From assembly GCA_009746045.1 (NCBI GenBank), contig RPFO01000104.1:3240534-3304533 (forward strand): a DNA stretch of 64,000 bases, written 5' to 3'. Under the pieces are notes generated by a model, which made no database searches, was not told where the DNA came from, and saw nothing but the letters and a program-made list of their open reading frames with translations. This document shows positions 1-11,800 of the stretch, one piece after another (positions within the stretch are counted from its first letter, which is position 1; every line of letters starts with the position of its first letter). The DNA is from Mesostigma viride. Lineage: Eukaryota > Streptophyta > Mesostigmatophyceae > Mesostigmatales > Mesostigmataceae. The position numbers were made by a program, and so were the translations under genes.

Positions 1-149
1 TCTAGGCCCTCTCCTCAAGCCGCCCTGGGTGCCTGTGCTTGTTAAGGAGGCATGCATGAACCATCATGGCGGTGCAGGTGCACCTTGTGCACCCAGAGCA
101 GGTGATAGTTGTACATCCTCCACCTGCAGGTTGTCGCCCTGATTGTATT

Positions 150-245
150 ACAAACCCATAGATGCCCCTTTCTCAGGGCTACTATGTGTTACATATGCTC
201 CCAACGGAGCTATGCTTTTAATTAATGAATTAATTAATCTATCTA
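150..245 (+). mobile_element. 3' end of a plus-strand retroelement (hairpin + TTAA tail)
   Basis: A short hairpin (GCTCC-CAAC-GGAGC near 208-221) is followed by TTTTAATTAATGAATTAATTAAT. The same order, with similar flanks, occurs on the plus strand at 6310-6350, so this is the 3' end of a dispersed element. It abuts the 3' UTR of the minus-strand LINE next to it. No coding part was recognised in bases 1-150. Confidence 0.45.
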
Positions 246-3200
246 GTCTAGAAAAATCCTAACTATACACTACTCATCAAAACGCCTCCTCCTCTTGGGG
301 GGAGGTGGTTTGCCCACAGGGTTGGGCGTGTGAGCCTTGACAATCTTCTGCCACGTACCGCGTCTTGTTCTGCATGGCAGTCCACAGAAGGGAGAGAGAG
401 TGGATTAATTAATTAATTAATTAATTAATTAATTAACCCTTAAATGGTGTCAACTGGAACCACCAGAACGGACTGAGTATGGGTATCTTAGTAAGTATGA
501 GAGTATCTAGCCAAATAACATTTTCTGGCCCACCCTTGGAACCAAGGATGCTTTTATATCAAATAACTTTGGGGTCATGTCATTGGTCACATATCTATGC
601 CCCACAGCTGCTATAAATAGATAGCACCCCCCCCAAGGGGGTACGGTGCAGATGGGGTTCAAGAGATATATAATGCAATATGGACCATTTCTCAAAATCT
701 GATGACCCTGGCCCTTTGAGGGGAGTTAAAGATAATCACAGGCATGCCATAGATGCATTCACAACATGACATGCCATAGAACTGCACAGGCTAGCTAGCA
801 TACAGCCCAAAATAGCTCAGACCGTTATAACGGGTGCAGTTATTTTGGGGTGTTTTGCTAGCACTACCGTATGGGCATTCAATTCCAACGTGGTACAAAA
901 CACCATAGATGGCCACACATGGATTCCCAAACACATTTTCAGCTTAAAAATCACAACAGCATGCTATACAACAAGTATAAAGCTTGTGCCAAGGCCCAAA
1001 ACCAAGCGTAGAAGGGGTTCACAAGGAGCTACATTATCAATGCATCCAACACACTATAAAGCAATTCCAATGATTGGCAATGATAGAAAATACAAAAGAA
1101 CTAATCTGGTTATGCTTCCATGAAAGCAGGCCCCGGCCATTCATGTTTCTTGCATGCACTATGGACGCACAAGCAGAAGGATAACTTGGGCCAGCAAACC
1201 AAGAAGCAATGCCTAGAGCTGGCCAGAAAACCACTTGTCTCGCTATGTCTGTGCAGGGAAAAGCATCCCGTTATCAAGCCCACCATGTTTTGAGACAATA
1301 ACAAACGCTACTTCACTGGTTTCGTTGAAGCCTCAGCTAATAGCAATCAAATCTGGTCCAAAATCTGCGTGACATAGTGGTATTCCCCAACCATCACAAG
1401 CGAACGCGTACAAGCACTAAAGCAACACAACGACAAGCAAAAACCATCGATTACATGTCTACAACTAGTTTATAAACGATAGGACGACTTGGTACTGTAA
1501 TGTATAAACGCCAACATGTTAATACGTACTAGGTCGAAACTGCAGATTACCTGCTGTGCGGAAGCCATCACTCCCACCTCACGGACACAGCCTCGAACCT
1601 TTCCTGGCCGTCATCGCTAGTAAAACATGTCAAGAATAACGTAACAAGTTTATCCACGCGCAAATATATGGACGTTTGCTTCCGAACAACAGGTAGCATA
1701 CGCACTGTCACCGCCTGGCCGCTGACAGGATCTGCTGCACCGATTAGAACCTAGAGACATACTTGCGCACATCCAGACGCTTCACGGCCAGAGATATAAC
1801 CTTTCTAACAATCAAGGATAATGACTACAAATTTTGAGTTCGAAATTCCAAGCCATGCTCTCGTACCAGTCATTTGCCTGCACCGCCATAGCCGCGGACG
1901 TCAATTATTTTCACTCACGTCGGTCCCGTTTGACCATGGTACCCCCCCAACTTTGATTGAGTATATCTCCCTGGCCAGTTGTCCAAAGTACGGTCTGAAT
2001 AGTGCCAGGCATAGAGTACGTCTAGATCTATCGATCCCCCCAGGTTTGACCGTTAAATTATTTTTGGCGCGGCGCCTGGTTCTGCCACAAACTCAGTCCG
2101 TTAGAGTGGTAGGACTTCAACTGGAGCCACGAAAACGGACTCGGTACCACTTAAGGGTTAATAGACACGTGACTGCGAGAGTGGATGTGGTATTCAAACT
2201 GGGCTGGGACCACTAGGTTGTCCAGCAACATCTGGATGTAGTAGTTCGTGACATGTTTCCCTACCCTTTTGGGGATGCCCTTGGGGCCAGGCCAGGTCAG
2301 AATATGCCGCCCTGGCTGGCCAAGCCGCTGGGGGCCTGCCAGACCAACTGAGGGGGCGGTGTCGACCTGCATGGCTGGTGCGAGCAAGGTGTCCTACAAA
2401 TGCCGGCTATCCTACGCTGCCTAATCTCGTCCGAAATACAAGGCATACCCTGATACAATTAAAGACTCTAATGACGGGCGCTTGCATGGAGAACCCTACG
2501 TTCAGGACCTGTCGGAGCATCCTGTAAACCGTGCCGTCGAGCTTAGCTGCCAGTGTGGGTGTGAGTGTCCACGCCGGCTCGGTGCCATACGTGAGCACCG
2601 TGAGGACGAGGACCTTGAAGAGCATGCATGCGCTTGCGGTGCTCGCCCAGGCCCTTCGAGCGCCAGTAGGTCACGGTGTTGAGCAAACGGAGCCTGGCCC
2701 AGGCCAGGCCGATGCGGATGTCCACATCGTCGGCGGTGCCAGGGAGCCACCTCCCCAACAGTTTGAAGCGATCGCGAAACGGGACCTCCGTCCCGTCGAG
2801 CAGGCGCGGCAGCGGCGGTCTACTGGAGGCCCCAATCACCATCGCCTCAGTTTTGACAATAATCTCCAACCCCACCGCCCTCGCCTCCAGGCCCAGACAG
2901 TCCAGCCAGGTCTGAATGTGCTCGGGGCGCGCGATGAGGGTGGTGTCATCCACATAAATGAGGTCGGCCAGGCGGTTGCCAGGTTTAACCCCGCCGTGCT
3001 CGCGCTCGTTAAAGATGTCCAAGCCTGGCTCAAACCCCTTAAGAGCAGTAAAGCGCGCACGTGCCCGGCGCATGACGTGATCCACGACAATAATGAACAG
3101 GTATGCCGTGGTGGGGACAGGACACAACCTTGCCACACCCCATGGTGAAGGGGGAATGGGGGGGTGGTGCCTTCAGCAGTCCGCACTACTGCCTGTGACG

Positions 3201-5700
3201 GAGCCCTCATACAGTCGACAAATGGCAGCAATAAACGCTGGTGGCACCCGATCCAGAGCTAGGATGGCCCAAAGAGCCTCCCAGAGGACTGTGTCAAAGG
3301 CCTTGATATAGTCAACAAAAATGAAGACCAGCGGCAAACTGTCAGGGCAAAGGCGACGCACCTCCTCCATCAACCGGCGCGCGACAAACACAGCCATGAC
3401 AGTGTTACGACCACGACGGAAACCCATGATTCTGAGACTCACCCAGGTGTGGGTCCACCGCGGCGCGGAGCCTGTGCAGCATCATGCGCATGAAGACCTT
3501 CAGCGCGGCGCTCTGGAGGCAGACACCTCGGCAGTTACCGGGGTCAGCAGCAGAGCCCTCAGTTCTTGTACAGCATGACGCAGATGGCCGTGACTCTGCC
3601 ACTCAGCATGCAGGCGGAGGCTCGTCAGAGAGCAGGACACGGTTGCAGAACGCCAGCAGAAGATGATTCCCTCACCGCCGGGTCAGGGGTCTTCAGCAGC
3701 TCAGCCGAAAGGTGGTCCGCACCGACCGCCGCGTACGTCGTACCGCAGGCGAGCAAGGGCGGCCCTGTCCAATTCCTCCAAGGTGAATTAACGGGGGTGG
3801 ACGACGTCGTCGGTGGCAAGGCAGCCCTCCTGCAAGGCGGGGACTAGCTAGCTTCAATGGTAGTCCGTGGCCGAGGAGGGGGGCGCCGGCGGCGGCGGGG
3901 GTCCGGCGACCCCGAGACGGGCGGCCGTCTCGCGGTGAAGCGGCGGGGCCGGGGGGGGCGCGAGCCCCACCTGTCAAGGAAACATTGTGGGCCAACCAGC
4001 GGTCAAGGCTTACCGGCGCCGTGCCGTCCCCCGTGTGCTCCACCGGGGTGCGCTGCCGGCCTGCCGCCGGCCGCCGAGCCGGTCGAGGTGGTACCACATG
4101 TCCTTGCCCTGGTTGTGAGCCTGGCAGGCCTTGGCATCTGCGATGCACTGGGCCGCCTCCGCGTCCTGGGCGTGCTCGTAGGCCTCCACGAGGGCGGCCT
4201 TGAGCACCGGTTTCTGCAGCGGGTCCCGGTTACGCTTGAGGCGGTGCCGGGCGGCCAAGACCTGGGGGTCCTGGCCGTAGAGCGGGCCGGGGCGGCGGCG
4301 GGGCATGACCGGCAGGTGTCGGGCCGCCAACAACGGGGCACGGGCCGCAAAGCCCGCAAAAATGGCGGCGTTGGGGGCGCCCTTAATTGTCCAGCTCGTC
4401 GACGTCCGCCCGGGCGTCCAGGGCCGACAGGTACGCCAGTCGGCACCGGTTCCGCGCGTGCTCGGCGTCCGTACAGTCCTCAGGATCTCCCCGGACCGGG
4501 CGTAGAGCAGACCAGTCAGGGCCCGGGCCACTGGGGCGCGGCGCTTGGGGACGTGGAACCAGAGCCGAATGGTTGCGCGCACCAACCGGTGGTCAGAGCA
4601 CACCGTGGGCGCCGGCGTGTCAAACACTCGGGTGTCCAGAACCGAGGTGCACCTGGGCTGCCGTATAGTAACCACCACGTAGTCCAGACAGGCCTGACGG
4701 CCGTTATTAGGGCCACGAAAAGTGACCAAGTCCTGTGAGGGACGTTGGAAGTGGCAGTTGACAGCAACCATCGCTCCGCTATCCCGCAAAAAGGCAGAAA
4801 AGAGGGGAGTGTTGTCGTTAGCAGCCGTGTCAGCAGGCGCAACTTAGCGACTGCCATGCAGCATGCAGTGCCCACGGGGAGCGTGGCATTGGCGTCGAGC
4901 AGCATAACCAAAAAGTGGCGGGCCGGGGTGGCCCCCTCAAGGCTATGCAAGTCGATCCTCGAAGAACTTCTGGCGTTCCAACAACTTAGGGAGACCACTA
5001 TGGGGTGCGTAGCCCACCCCCACCGTGAGGTGGTGTTTAGACCGCCCCTCGACGGAGGAGAAATGTGCTACCAGAAGGCGTGGGGTTAGAAACTTCAGCG
5101 TGCTGAGGCTAGCAACTGCCAGCGGCGAACACAAAAGACCAACACCACCTTGGCCTGACGTACCGCTGCCAGCGAAGTAAAACCGCCAGCCACCACCCGC
5201 CAGGCGATCAGTGCTCACATATGCCAAGTGGCACCGAGCGGCGATGCTCTTGCACGTACGCCTAGAATAGACACACGATGGGCTATGCAGAAGGCAACGA
5301 GCTCTTCTACCCGGTAGCTATATGGCCGTCGTCTGCTAGCAATGTGCGTGCATTGAAGGTGGCAAGGGCCAAGGATGCCTGCTGGCCCAACAGGGGAGAA
5401 CGGCGGTGATGGATGATGGGGGTGGATGCAACGGGAGGTGGGGGTGGGGATGAAATGGAGGGGGTGGAAACGGAGGAAATAGTCCTTTTCATCGCATTGA
5501 TTTTGTCCTGCAAGCGTAGGATGCGAGACTGCCGCTTGCTCGAGGTATTCGGGGGTGGTGGGGCTGATTGCACAACGCCGCTCGAGGCGTAGGTAATCTA
5601 GCGCGAGTTGGGTTTTACGAATCTGAAAGTTGACAGATGAGGTTGTAGCGCGAAATACCGGCACCACCATGGCTATCACCCGACGGCTAGGTCGAGGCAT
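246..5700 (-). mobile_element. Decayed LINE (EN + RT), split by a DNA-transposon-like insert
   Basis: Minus-strand non-LTR retrotransposon, read from 5700 down to about 250. Recognisable parts in order: apurinic-type endonuclease start with LATFNARTL (about 5370-5310); endonuclease body with SGTSGQGGVGLL (5227-4943); endonuclease C-terminus with the SDHRLVRATI motif (about 4600); RT fingers NCRGVCLQSAALKVF (about 3540); FIFVDYIKAFDTV (about 3310); GVWQGCVLSP (about 3135); catalytic LIYVDDTTLIA (about 2950); and LTYGTEPAWTLTPTLAAKLD (about 2580). The C-terminus resumes beyond the insert as WQKIVKAHTPNPVGKPPP, stopping at 270-272. It lies in at least seven reading frames, so it is a dead copy with six or more frameshifts. 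Clade is uncertain; the C-terminal region is CR1/RTE-like. Confidence 0.85.
437..2157. mobile_element. Putative non-autonomous piggyBac-like element inserted in the LINE
   Basis: The 1,721-bp block starts CCCTTAAATGGT and ends, on the other strand, CCCTTAAGTGGT. TTAA lies directly outside both ends (433-436 and 2158-2161). Just inside each end is a copy of TCAACTGGARCCAC, both on the plus strand. Removing the block rejoins the LINE C-terminus (LLDNLVVPAQF before it, WQKIVKAHTPNPVGK after it), which matches the continuous order in the second LINE copy at 25.9-26.3 kb. No transposase was recognised; the longest internal reading frame (1821-2216) looks like nothing known. Caution: the left TTAA lies in a (TTAA)n tract, so that target site is weak evidence. 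Confidence 0.5.
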
Positions 5701-6182
5701 GGTAGTGGAACGGGACTGTTTAGAGGCTGTCCCCGAAGCCTGTTAGCCGCGAGCCGACGAGGAAGGTTGTCTTCCTACTGGCACCACCAGAGGCAGCACC
5801 CTTCTTGCTAGACACCTGATGAGACTCTGCTCCGGGGGTGTTAATCTGAACGTGTACCAGAAATCTGGGTACCATCAAAGAATGCTGCAAAGGAGCCATC
5901 CTGAAGCAGACGCATCTTAATGCGCTTACCCTTGGTCTCGAGCTTCCTGGTCTCCTGGACGATGGTGCTGCATGTTCCACACCGCGCTCCTCGCCTTCAG
6001 TTGAGCCGGCGTGTAGTTCTCGTCCTAGGCTGAAGTCGCCGGCATATATTCTGATCAGGCACTCCGCAAAGGTGAAAACCTTTGCGTTCAGTGCCGGGCC
6101 GCGGAAAACGCGGAAAACGCGATCTGCAAATGAATCCGACCGGAATCGAACTGGGGACCTCTCCGGCATATATGCCCAAATA
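5701..6182. other. No gene recognised; possible retroelement 5' sequence
   Basis: A 149-codon minus-strand open frame (6169-5720) resembles no family I know. Bases 6125-6165 contain a Pol III B-box-like stretch on the minus strand (AGTTCGATTCC), but no convincing A box or full tRNA fold. Confidence 0.3.
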
Positions 6183-6360
6183 GTAGTTAGGATTTTCTAG
6201 TTTTGCTTAGAGTTACCTTCTTCTTATTTTCTACGACTAGCTTAGTTAGGTTTTGCGGCTTCGCCCACCTCCATCCATCAGGCAAGGGAATAATACGTGC
6301 TACATGATCTCCCCACGGAGTCATGTTATAATTTAATTTTAATTTAATTTAATGCCCTTG
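6183..6360 (+). mobile_element. Retroelement 3' end, plus strand (hairpin + AATTT tail)
   Basis: It begins TAGTTAGGATTTTCTAG, matching the 3' UTR of the LINE at 246-5700 (on the other strand). It ends with ACATGATCTCCCCACGGAGT, where CTCC/GGAG form a small stem, and then a TAATTTAATTTTAATTTAA tail. This is the same order as at 150-245. Confidence 0.5.
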
Positions 6361-6476
6361 AATACAAATCTTGTAAATTATCAAGGAGACAACCATCGCA
6401 TTATGACTGTCCCAGCTGTAGTCTGAGTTCCAGGTCGATCCATGACAAGCTAGTCTAGCTCATGCAAGTTGACTCG

Positions 6477-6582
6477 ATCCCCAACGGGAGCACGAGTCTA
6501 ATTAATTAATTAATTAATTAATTAATTAATTAGTTAATCGATTAATTAATTAATTTTAATTAATTAATTAATTAGTTAATCA
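6477..6582 (+). mobile_element. Family-1 3' hairpin plus long TTAA tail
   Basis: CCCCAACGGGAGCACGAGTC is followed by about 75 bp of (TAAT)n with a few interruptions. The same terminal block occurs on the minus strand at 25.47 and 25.73 kb, joined to LINE C-termini there. This one is a very short, 5'-truncated copy. Confidence 0.55.
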
Positions 6583-7333
6583 TGCAAGTTGAAAGGTTTT
6601 GCGTGTTAATTAACCTGATAGGAATGGGTTTTTATTCAACGTACAATGGCTTTTTGGCGTGATGTTATTAATTTTAATTTCGTATAGAACGGCAAGCTAG
6701 CTGCGCCATGGCCATCTCCGCTAGGGTAGCATGTGCGCTCCAGGCGCACATTTTTCATGGTACGTATGCATGGATCGACGGTACCGCAATATTGTTTGTG
6801 TGAAAAAATGTCCCCTTCCACGTCCCTCATTATTGATCGATTCATCGAATGGCATGCGTCCAGGAACAGTTGTCTCGCGGAATATTACAAACCTTGGTAA
6901 TTTTTAATATGAAAAGCGTATGCAAGCGTTCTGATTGATACTTCAAAACCATAACTCAATACATTACCCACATATAAATTACGAGCCATTCAATGCGTTC
7001 AAGGGCGCCAAAAAATAAATAACACCCCAATGTCAGCAGCGTTTCTTTGACTATTGCTGGACCCGAAATATGAAGCTTTTTTATTGTCAAGAGCCTTCAA
7101 TGTAACAGCCTCTTGCAGGCCTGAGTCTCAATGAGACACTCAGCGCACGCCAGACATCTGGAGAGTCCAGACCATGGTAGCTCGAGCCTTCTATTATCTT
7201 ATCAGCGTTTGTCAAGTATATACGTGCTCTTGGGGCTGCAAGCCACACACTAATATCATTCGCATTTGGTTATCTCACTTAGTATGGATTGACTGGATCC
7301 GACACCTGGGTAGAGGCCGCAGGTTCCGCAGTA
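6583..7333. other. Intergenic; nothing recognised
   Basis: AT-richer sequence between retroelement debris and the 3' end of the coiled-coil gene. No conserved coding segment was seen on either strand. Confidence 0.4.
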
Positions 7334-9948
7334 CTAAGCTTCTGGCACCGCAGCTGCTGCAGTGGCTGCCGCCGTCACTCCGTCCACCTTTGCCCGGGCT
7401 TTCTCCACCTTTGCTGACGCGGATTGCTCCGCCTTCTCCTTGATCTTCTGCGCTTTCACCGAGGCCCTGGCCTCCACATCATCTGCCTTGGCGGCTGCTC
7501 TATCCTTTGCGGCAGCCACGTTTGCGTCAATCTGCTTCTTCTGCTCCTCACACGTGACCTGGCAGAGGGTGTCGTCAACAGCGACGAAGAATGACAAATG
7601 CAGAGTAAGTAAGATGGTACTCAAGCTGCAGGCAAGGTGTTAGGCGCTTGAACATCAACCGACTGGGTTGTCTACTTTATTAAGCCTTTGCTTTTGGAAG
7701 CTAGAATTCTTGGCCGGGGCAATAGCTTTTCCTACAACGGATAAGTAATTAATTAATTCATTTATAAACGCACGGGATTCTACAGGCGATTCTAGAACGA
7801 ATCCACCACACCAGCCCCATGTCAACAGCATCGACTGCCTATGAACCATGTCTGTAAGGCAGAAACAGCTTCATGGCAGGAGTTTTGACTACACCCTGTG
7901 CATGAGAAACACGACTGGCGTGCATGCATGCCGACAGCTGCAACATCTAAAACGGCCACAACTAGGCAGAGCAAAACACACTCCACTAGTCACCCCTAAC
8001 TGGCTGCTGCCATCCACCACTCGCCTGCGTTTCGAACCCAGCCATTCCACGGCAGTTGGCCCCACCTCACACCTGGTGCTGCTGAAAGCAAAGGTCCTAT
8101 TGTACTTGTGCTCCAGCCACCATCAGCCGGTACAGCTTGTAAAGCCGACTTTCTAAAGTTTAGGGGGCTACTACTTACCATGAGCCGGTGCAGCTTTAGC
8201 TGCAGCTTCTCTCTGTGTTCCCGTCGTTGCGTTCATTCCCCCATGATTCTGTTGCCACTCATGAACAGTGAACGCAGCTTGACGCCAAGCCTCTCAAGCC
8301 AACATTCCAAAGACATTGCTAGTTTGACTCATTGTGATCCGGTGCAGCTTCAAGTACAGCTTCTTGTCCCAGGGCTATCACCGTTGCAGTCATGCCCATC
8401 ACGCTGCGACGACTCACCGAGAGCCGGTGCAGCTTCAGCTGCAGCTTCTCGTCGAGCCGCTTGAGCTTGAGCTGGGCCTTGTCCTCAGCCTTGCGCGTGG
8501 CGGCCAGCATCTTCTGCTCGAGCTTCTGCTTCTTCTTGATCAGATTCTGCTCCGTGCGCCGCTTGTCCGCCGCGTTCTTCTCCTCCGCCTTCCTCATCGC
8601 CTTGGCCTTGTCAGTGTCGGCTTTCTCCTTGTTTTTCTGGGGCGAGGGGGAAGGGGGGCATGGGATGGGAAGGGAAACAGGAAGGAGGTGGGGACGTGTG
8701 GCAGGAAGGAAGGACGGACGCAGGGGAAGGAGAGGGGGATGCTAGGTGGCAGGGATCAGGGAAAGGGTGGGTGGGTGGGAAAGGGGGAACGCGTGAAAGG
8801 CGGAAAAGGGGGGACACACAGGAGGAGGGAAAGGGGGGACACGCAATAGGAGGAAAAAGGGGGTTGCATGGGAAGGACATGGAGATGCGTGACAGGAGGC
8901 AATGATGACCATGCAAGGGTGAAATGGATGCGCACAGGTGAAGAGGGGGGGGGGGGGATTCATCCGTACATTCCTTGATATATGCGTGACTGTGTTGAGA
9001 GAGTCATGGGGTGCAGACCGCTTGATGAGGTACCCTTCATCTCTGAGTGACGCACAACAATGGGGGGGGGAGATGTGCCGAGACGTGCTGGGAGGGGAGC
9101 AACTGGGCAGGATTGGGGGATAGAGGGCGAGAGGAGGGGAGATAAACATTTTTTGTCTGTTTCCTCACAATCATGCCGAATATTGATTCATGATTCTGAA
9201 AAAGTTTATGAGTATCTCAGTCATAGATTTTACGTATAACGACGCAGCCGCAGCCCTCGTTGCACCCCAAGACATCACCTCCCAACCCCCAAGTAGTGGT
9301 GCACCTTCCGCTAGCGCACGCATGCCAGCACGTCAACTAGCGCCTAAAGGGGACGGCTGTTCCTGGGGTGGTTATCCCTGGTGGGGTGGGGCAGGGTGTA
9401 ATTCCCTTGCACAATGGCGAACATGATAAATTGCTAGGCTAGGATCTCAAACAGCTAGCCGTGCATGAGACTGCGAAAATGCTAGAATTAGGTTGCCATG
9501 GCTCTACCAGGTGCACAGCGCCAGAATAATGGGACCACAGCAAAGCATTTCTAGGCAAGTAATATGTGGCTTTGAGCACGCCAACCCGCGGGAAGCCTAC
9601 GTCGAGGACAATGCACTACAGTGAATGAGCACGGTATCATACCACCTCGCAAAAGAGCGCGTGCCTGTAAGGTTCGGAAAGACGGTAACCACGGCGCAAA
9701 GAGCCAAATGCCTGCCTTCCCCGAAATCATCCAGACGGTCGCCGTGAATATGGCATGGCCGCAGCAAGTAGCACCAATGCCGTCCCCAGCAGGTCAAAAT
9801 CACATACCTCTGCGCTACTTTCCGGATGAGCTAGAATTTTTTCTTTCTCCGCGGCTGCTTTTTGAAGGGTCCTTTCGGCCTCTTTATCAGCTTTCGCCTT
9901 CAATTTCGACGCAACCTTCTCAGCTTTTGCCACAGGATCACTAGGCAT
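7334..9948 (-). CDS. Lysine/alanine/glutamate-rich helical (coiled-coil) protein, three exons
   Basis: Three minus-strand exons join in phase: 9948-9808 (starts MPSDPVAKAEKVASKLKAK, donor gtatgt), 8636-8418 (KNKEKADTDKAKAMRKAEEK onward, donor gtgagt) and 7558-7334 (VTCEEQKKQIDANVAAAKDR to the stop). The product is about 194 aa, almost wholly K/A/E/R/Q, with no glycine or proline runs and long stretches expected to be helical. The end, TAAATAAAAVPEA, is alanine-rich. There is no signal peptide, membrane segment or enzyme motif. I do not recognise the family; a DNA- or RNA-associated or structural helical protein is possible but is inference. Introns are pyrimidine-rich before the acceptors. 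The first ATG at 9948 was chosen because no upstream in-frame ATG continues the protein. Decayed copies of the exon 2 end lie in intron 2. Confidence 0.68.
8113..8378 (-). repeat. Splice-junction echoes of exon 2 (helical-protein gene)
   Basis: The last 35 bases of exon 2 (8453-8419, reading AAGCTGCAGCTGAAGCTGCA then CCGGCTC) recur downstream in the intron, on the same strand, at about 8375-8324, 8212-8176 and 8148-8113. The middle copy keeps a good donor (CGGCTCATG/gtaagt); the first has lost its GT. Confidence 0.75.
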
Positions 9949-10822
9949 TTTCAGGTGCGTCAAGTCCAATATAGTAGCTTTGGAATACCCTTCGTAAACA
10001 AGAGCTAAGCCAGCAACCTCGTCCCGGCAACAGAATTCTACCCCTGTTCACTACCAAGAAGCAAGTGAAACAAGGTGGGCTATGGCGACGGTTGGATAGC
10101 TGGTCGTGCACGTAAAATGCTGCTACGGCGCTTGGAAAGGGTTCTTTGGAAATTGATTGGCGAAATGGCTCGACCCTGTTCAGCTCAGGCGACACCAACA
10201 AATGTGGCCTGTAGATCTAACCTCTTAACTTTCTTAATGGATGCGCATCCAGTTGGTTTCACGGCAAGAAACAAAGCTCGACTATCGCCAGAACGCTTTG
10301 CTTACCTGGAGAAGAAATCAATCTCGAGCATTCTTGTTTACCGCGACAACTGTTCTGTTGGAACGTGGTGTGTACAGTACTGTAGGACTTGCTGACCTGG
10401 ATTGTTGGATCCCCACTCGGCCACTCCCCACTCCCCAGGGCCGAGTCCCCAGGGCCCAGTTGATCAAGTCAACCCTCGATCGCCCTTCGATTGCTGCATG
10501 CTCGTCGGATTGGTTTTGTACTTGACAGTTTCCATTCACTTGCCAGAAACGAGCTGCGAGCGCGAGCATCCACGAGCATGTCCGTATAGTATGTTATGTG
10601 TTTAACTTTGTTCCGGTAGGCTCCATGTCAAGAGTACTAGATACTCAATTCCATTCCGGCGCCTGCGAAACTGTGAATCGACACGCCGTGCCAGATCTGG
10701 CCGACGGCCGTACTCCAGGCAACAAAAACAACAACAACAACAACAACAGGTCATGTTTCCGGGGAAATGGGTATTTTCCAGGTAAATAGGTGTACGTTTA
10801 TTCCAGATATAGCCAGTAGTTA
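9949..10822. other. Upstream region of the helical-protein gene; nothing recognised
   Basis: It presumably holds the promoter of the minus-strand gene starting at 9948, but no TATA-like or other element stands out. An (AAC)n microsatellite lies at 10720-10748. No coding segment is supported. Confidence 0.35.
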
Positions 10823-11355
10823 CAGGGTTTTCACACTCGGGTTTTTTTCGGTCGAATTGTTTGGACGCTCCGGCGAAATTCGGCGGACTTTCGGCCAAAA
10901 GTGGTATGCGCCGGAACAGGGCCGTGCACGCGCCGGGCTTGACACGCTGTACGGGCTGCGAAAAAATGGCAAGTTTTTTACGGCTGTTTCCGTGGGCTGG
11001 TCATCAGACATGTTCAGAATTGGGCATGCGAACCTGATGCAAAGGGAATTTCGACCGTCCAGGTGGACGCATCCTATTGGGTCGGACAAATAAAAATTTG
11101 TGGCGCGGCGCCCCCCCGGCCACAATTGGGGTGGAATTCCAGTGGTATTGGGTGGTAGACCCATTTGGGGGTCTACCACCCAATACCACTGAATTCCACC
11201 TGATTTGGCCAAATTCAGTGGTATTACGGTGGATCAACGGAAATGACCCGTTTTTCCGTTTCGGACCGGAAAAACCCAGTGTGAAAAAGTTTCGTCGAAT
11301 TTTTTCACCCCAAAACGGAAATTCGACCGAAAAAAACCCGAGTGTGAAAACCCAG
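10823..11355. mobile_element. Hairpin MITE with 34-bp perfect inverted ends (PIF/Harbinger-like)
   Basis: GGGTTTTCACACTCGGG begins a 34-bp terminal repeat at 10825. Its exact reverse complement ends at 11353, the last part reading CCCGAGTGTGAAAACCC. The outer ends read CAGGG and CCCAG, flanked by TTA on both sides (10820-10822, 11356-11358), which suits a 3-bp TTA target duplication as in PIF/Harbinger elements. The centre holds a second hairpin with 31-32-bp arms (11131-11162 and 11168-11199) differing by one indel. There is no transposase; it is a non-autonomous element of 533 bp. The perfect ends suggest it is young. Confidence 0.8.
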
Positions 11356-11444
11356 TTAATCCCTGCTAAGCCTAGGGTATCAAGATGTCAGTGGCTAAAA
11401 CGGAGCCTTACTAGACCACGGAAGCCACTGGACTTGGAATGGGG

Positions 11445-11800
11445 TATTTTCCACCAATGGGGATATCATTCGGGGAAATGGGTATATTTATTGTCCAATT
11501 ATGGACCAGAGAGGTGAAATGGGGAAATCAGTATCAGCCAGTGGGGATATCATAATGTAAAGTGGTAACAAGTAGAGACCAGCTGGTTACCCAACAAGGT
11601 CATGTCACGAAGCAGTTGCTGAGTAGAGACTACCGCTACTACCTAGTAGACACGAACGTACGCGTGATGATCACAAAACTATTCGTACTACATTGATTCA
11701 CTTTTTTTTTCGGGGAAATCAAGGGGGAAATGGGTATATTTTATTAGCCAATTATTTACCAAAGAGGTGAGAGGGGAAATGAGTATCAGCGAATCCTAAA
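11445..11800. repeat. Two copies of an approximately 75-bp dispersed repeat
   Basis: GGGGAAATGGGTATATTT, a CCAATTAT core and a GTATCAGC end appear at about 11472-11545 and again at about 11725-11795. A fragment (GGGGAAATGGGTATTTTCC) also lies just before the MITE at 10760. Origin unknown. Confidence 0.6.

Noticed and set aside
2531-4738. Plus-strand open frames of 205 and 293 codons
   Set aside because: Antisense shadows of the minus-strand LINE reverse transcriptase and endonuclease.
6120-6185. tRNA gene or tRNA-derived SINE on the minus strand
   Set aside because: A B-box-like AGTTCGATTCC is present, but the T stem has mismatches and no A box, anticodon arm or acceptor stem could be placed.
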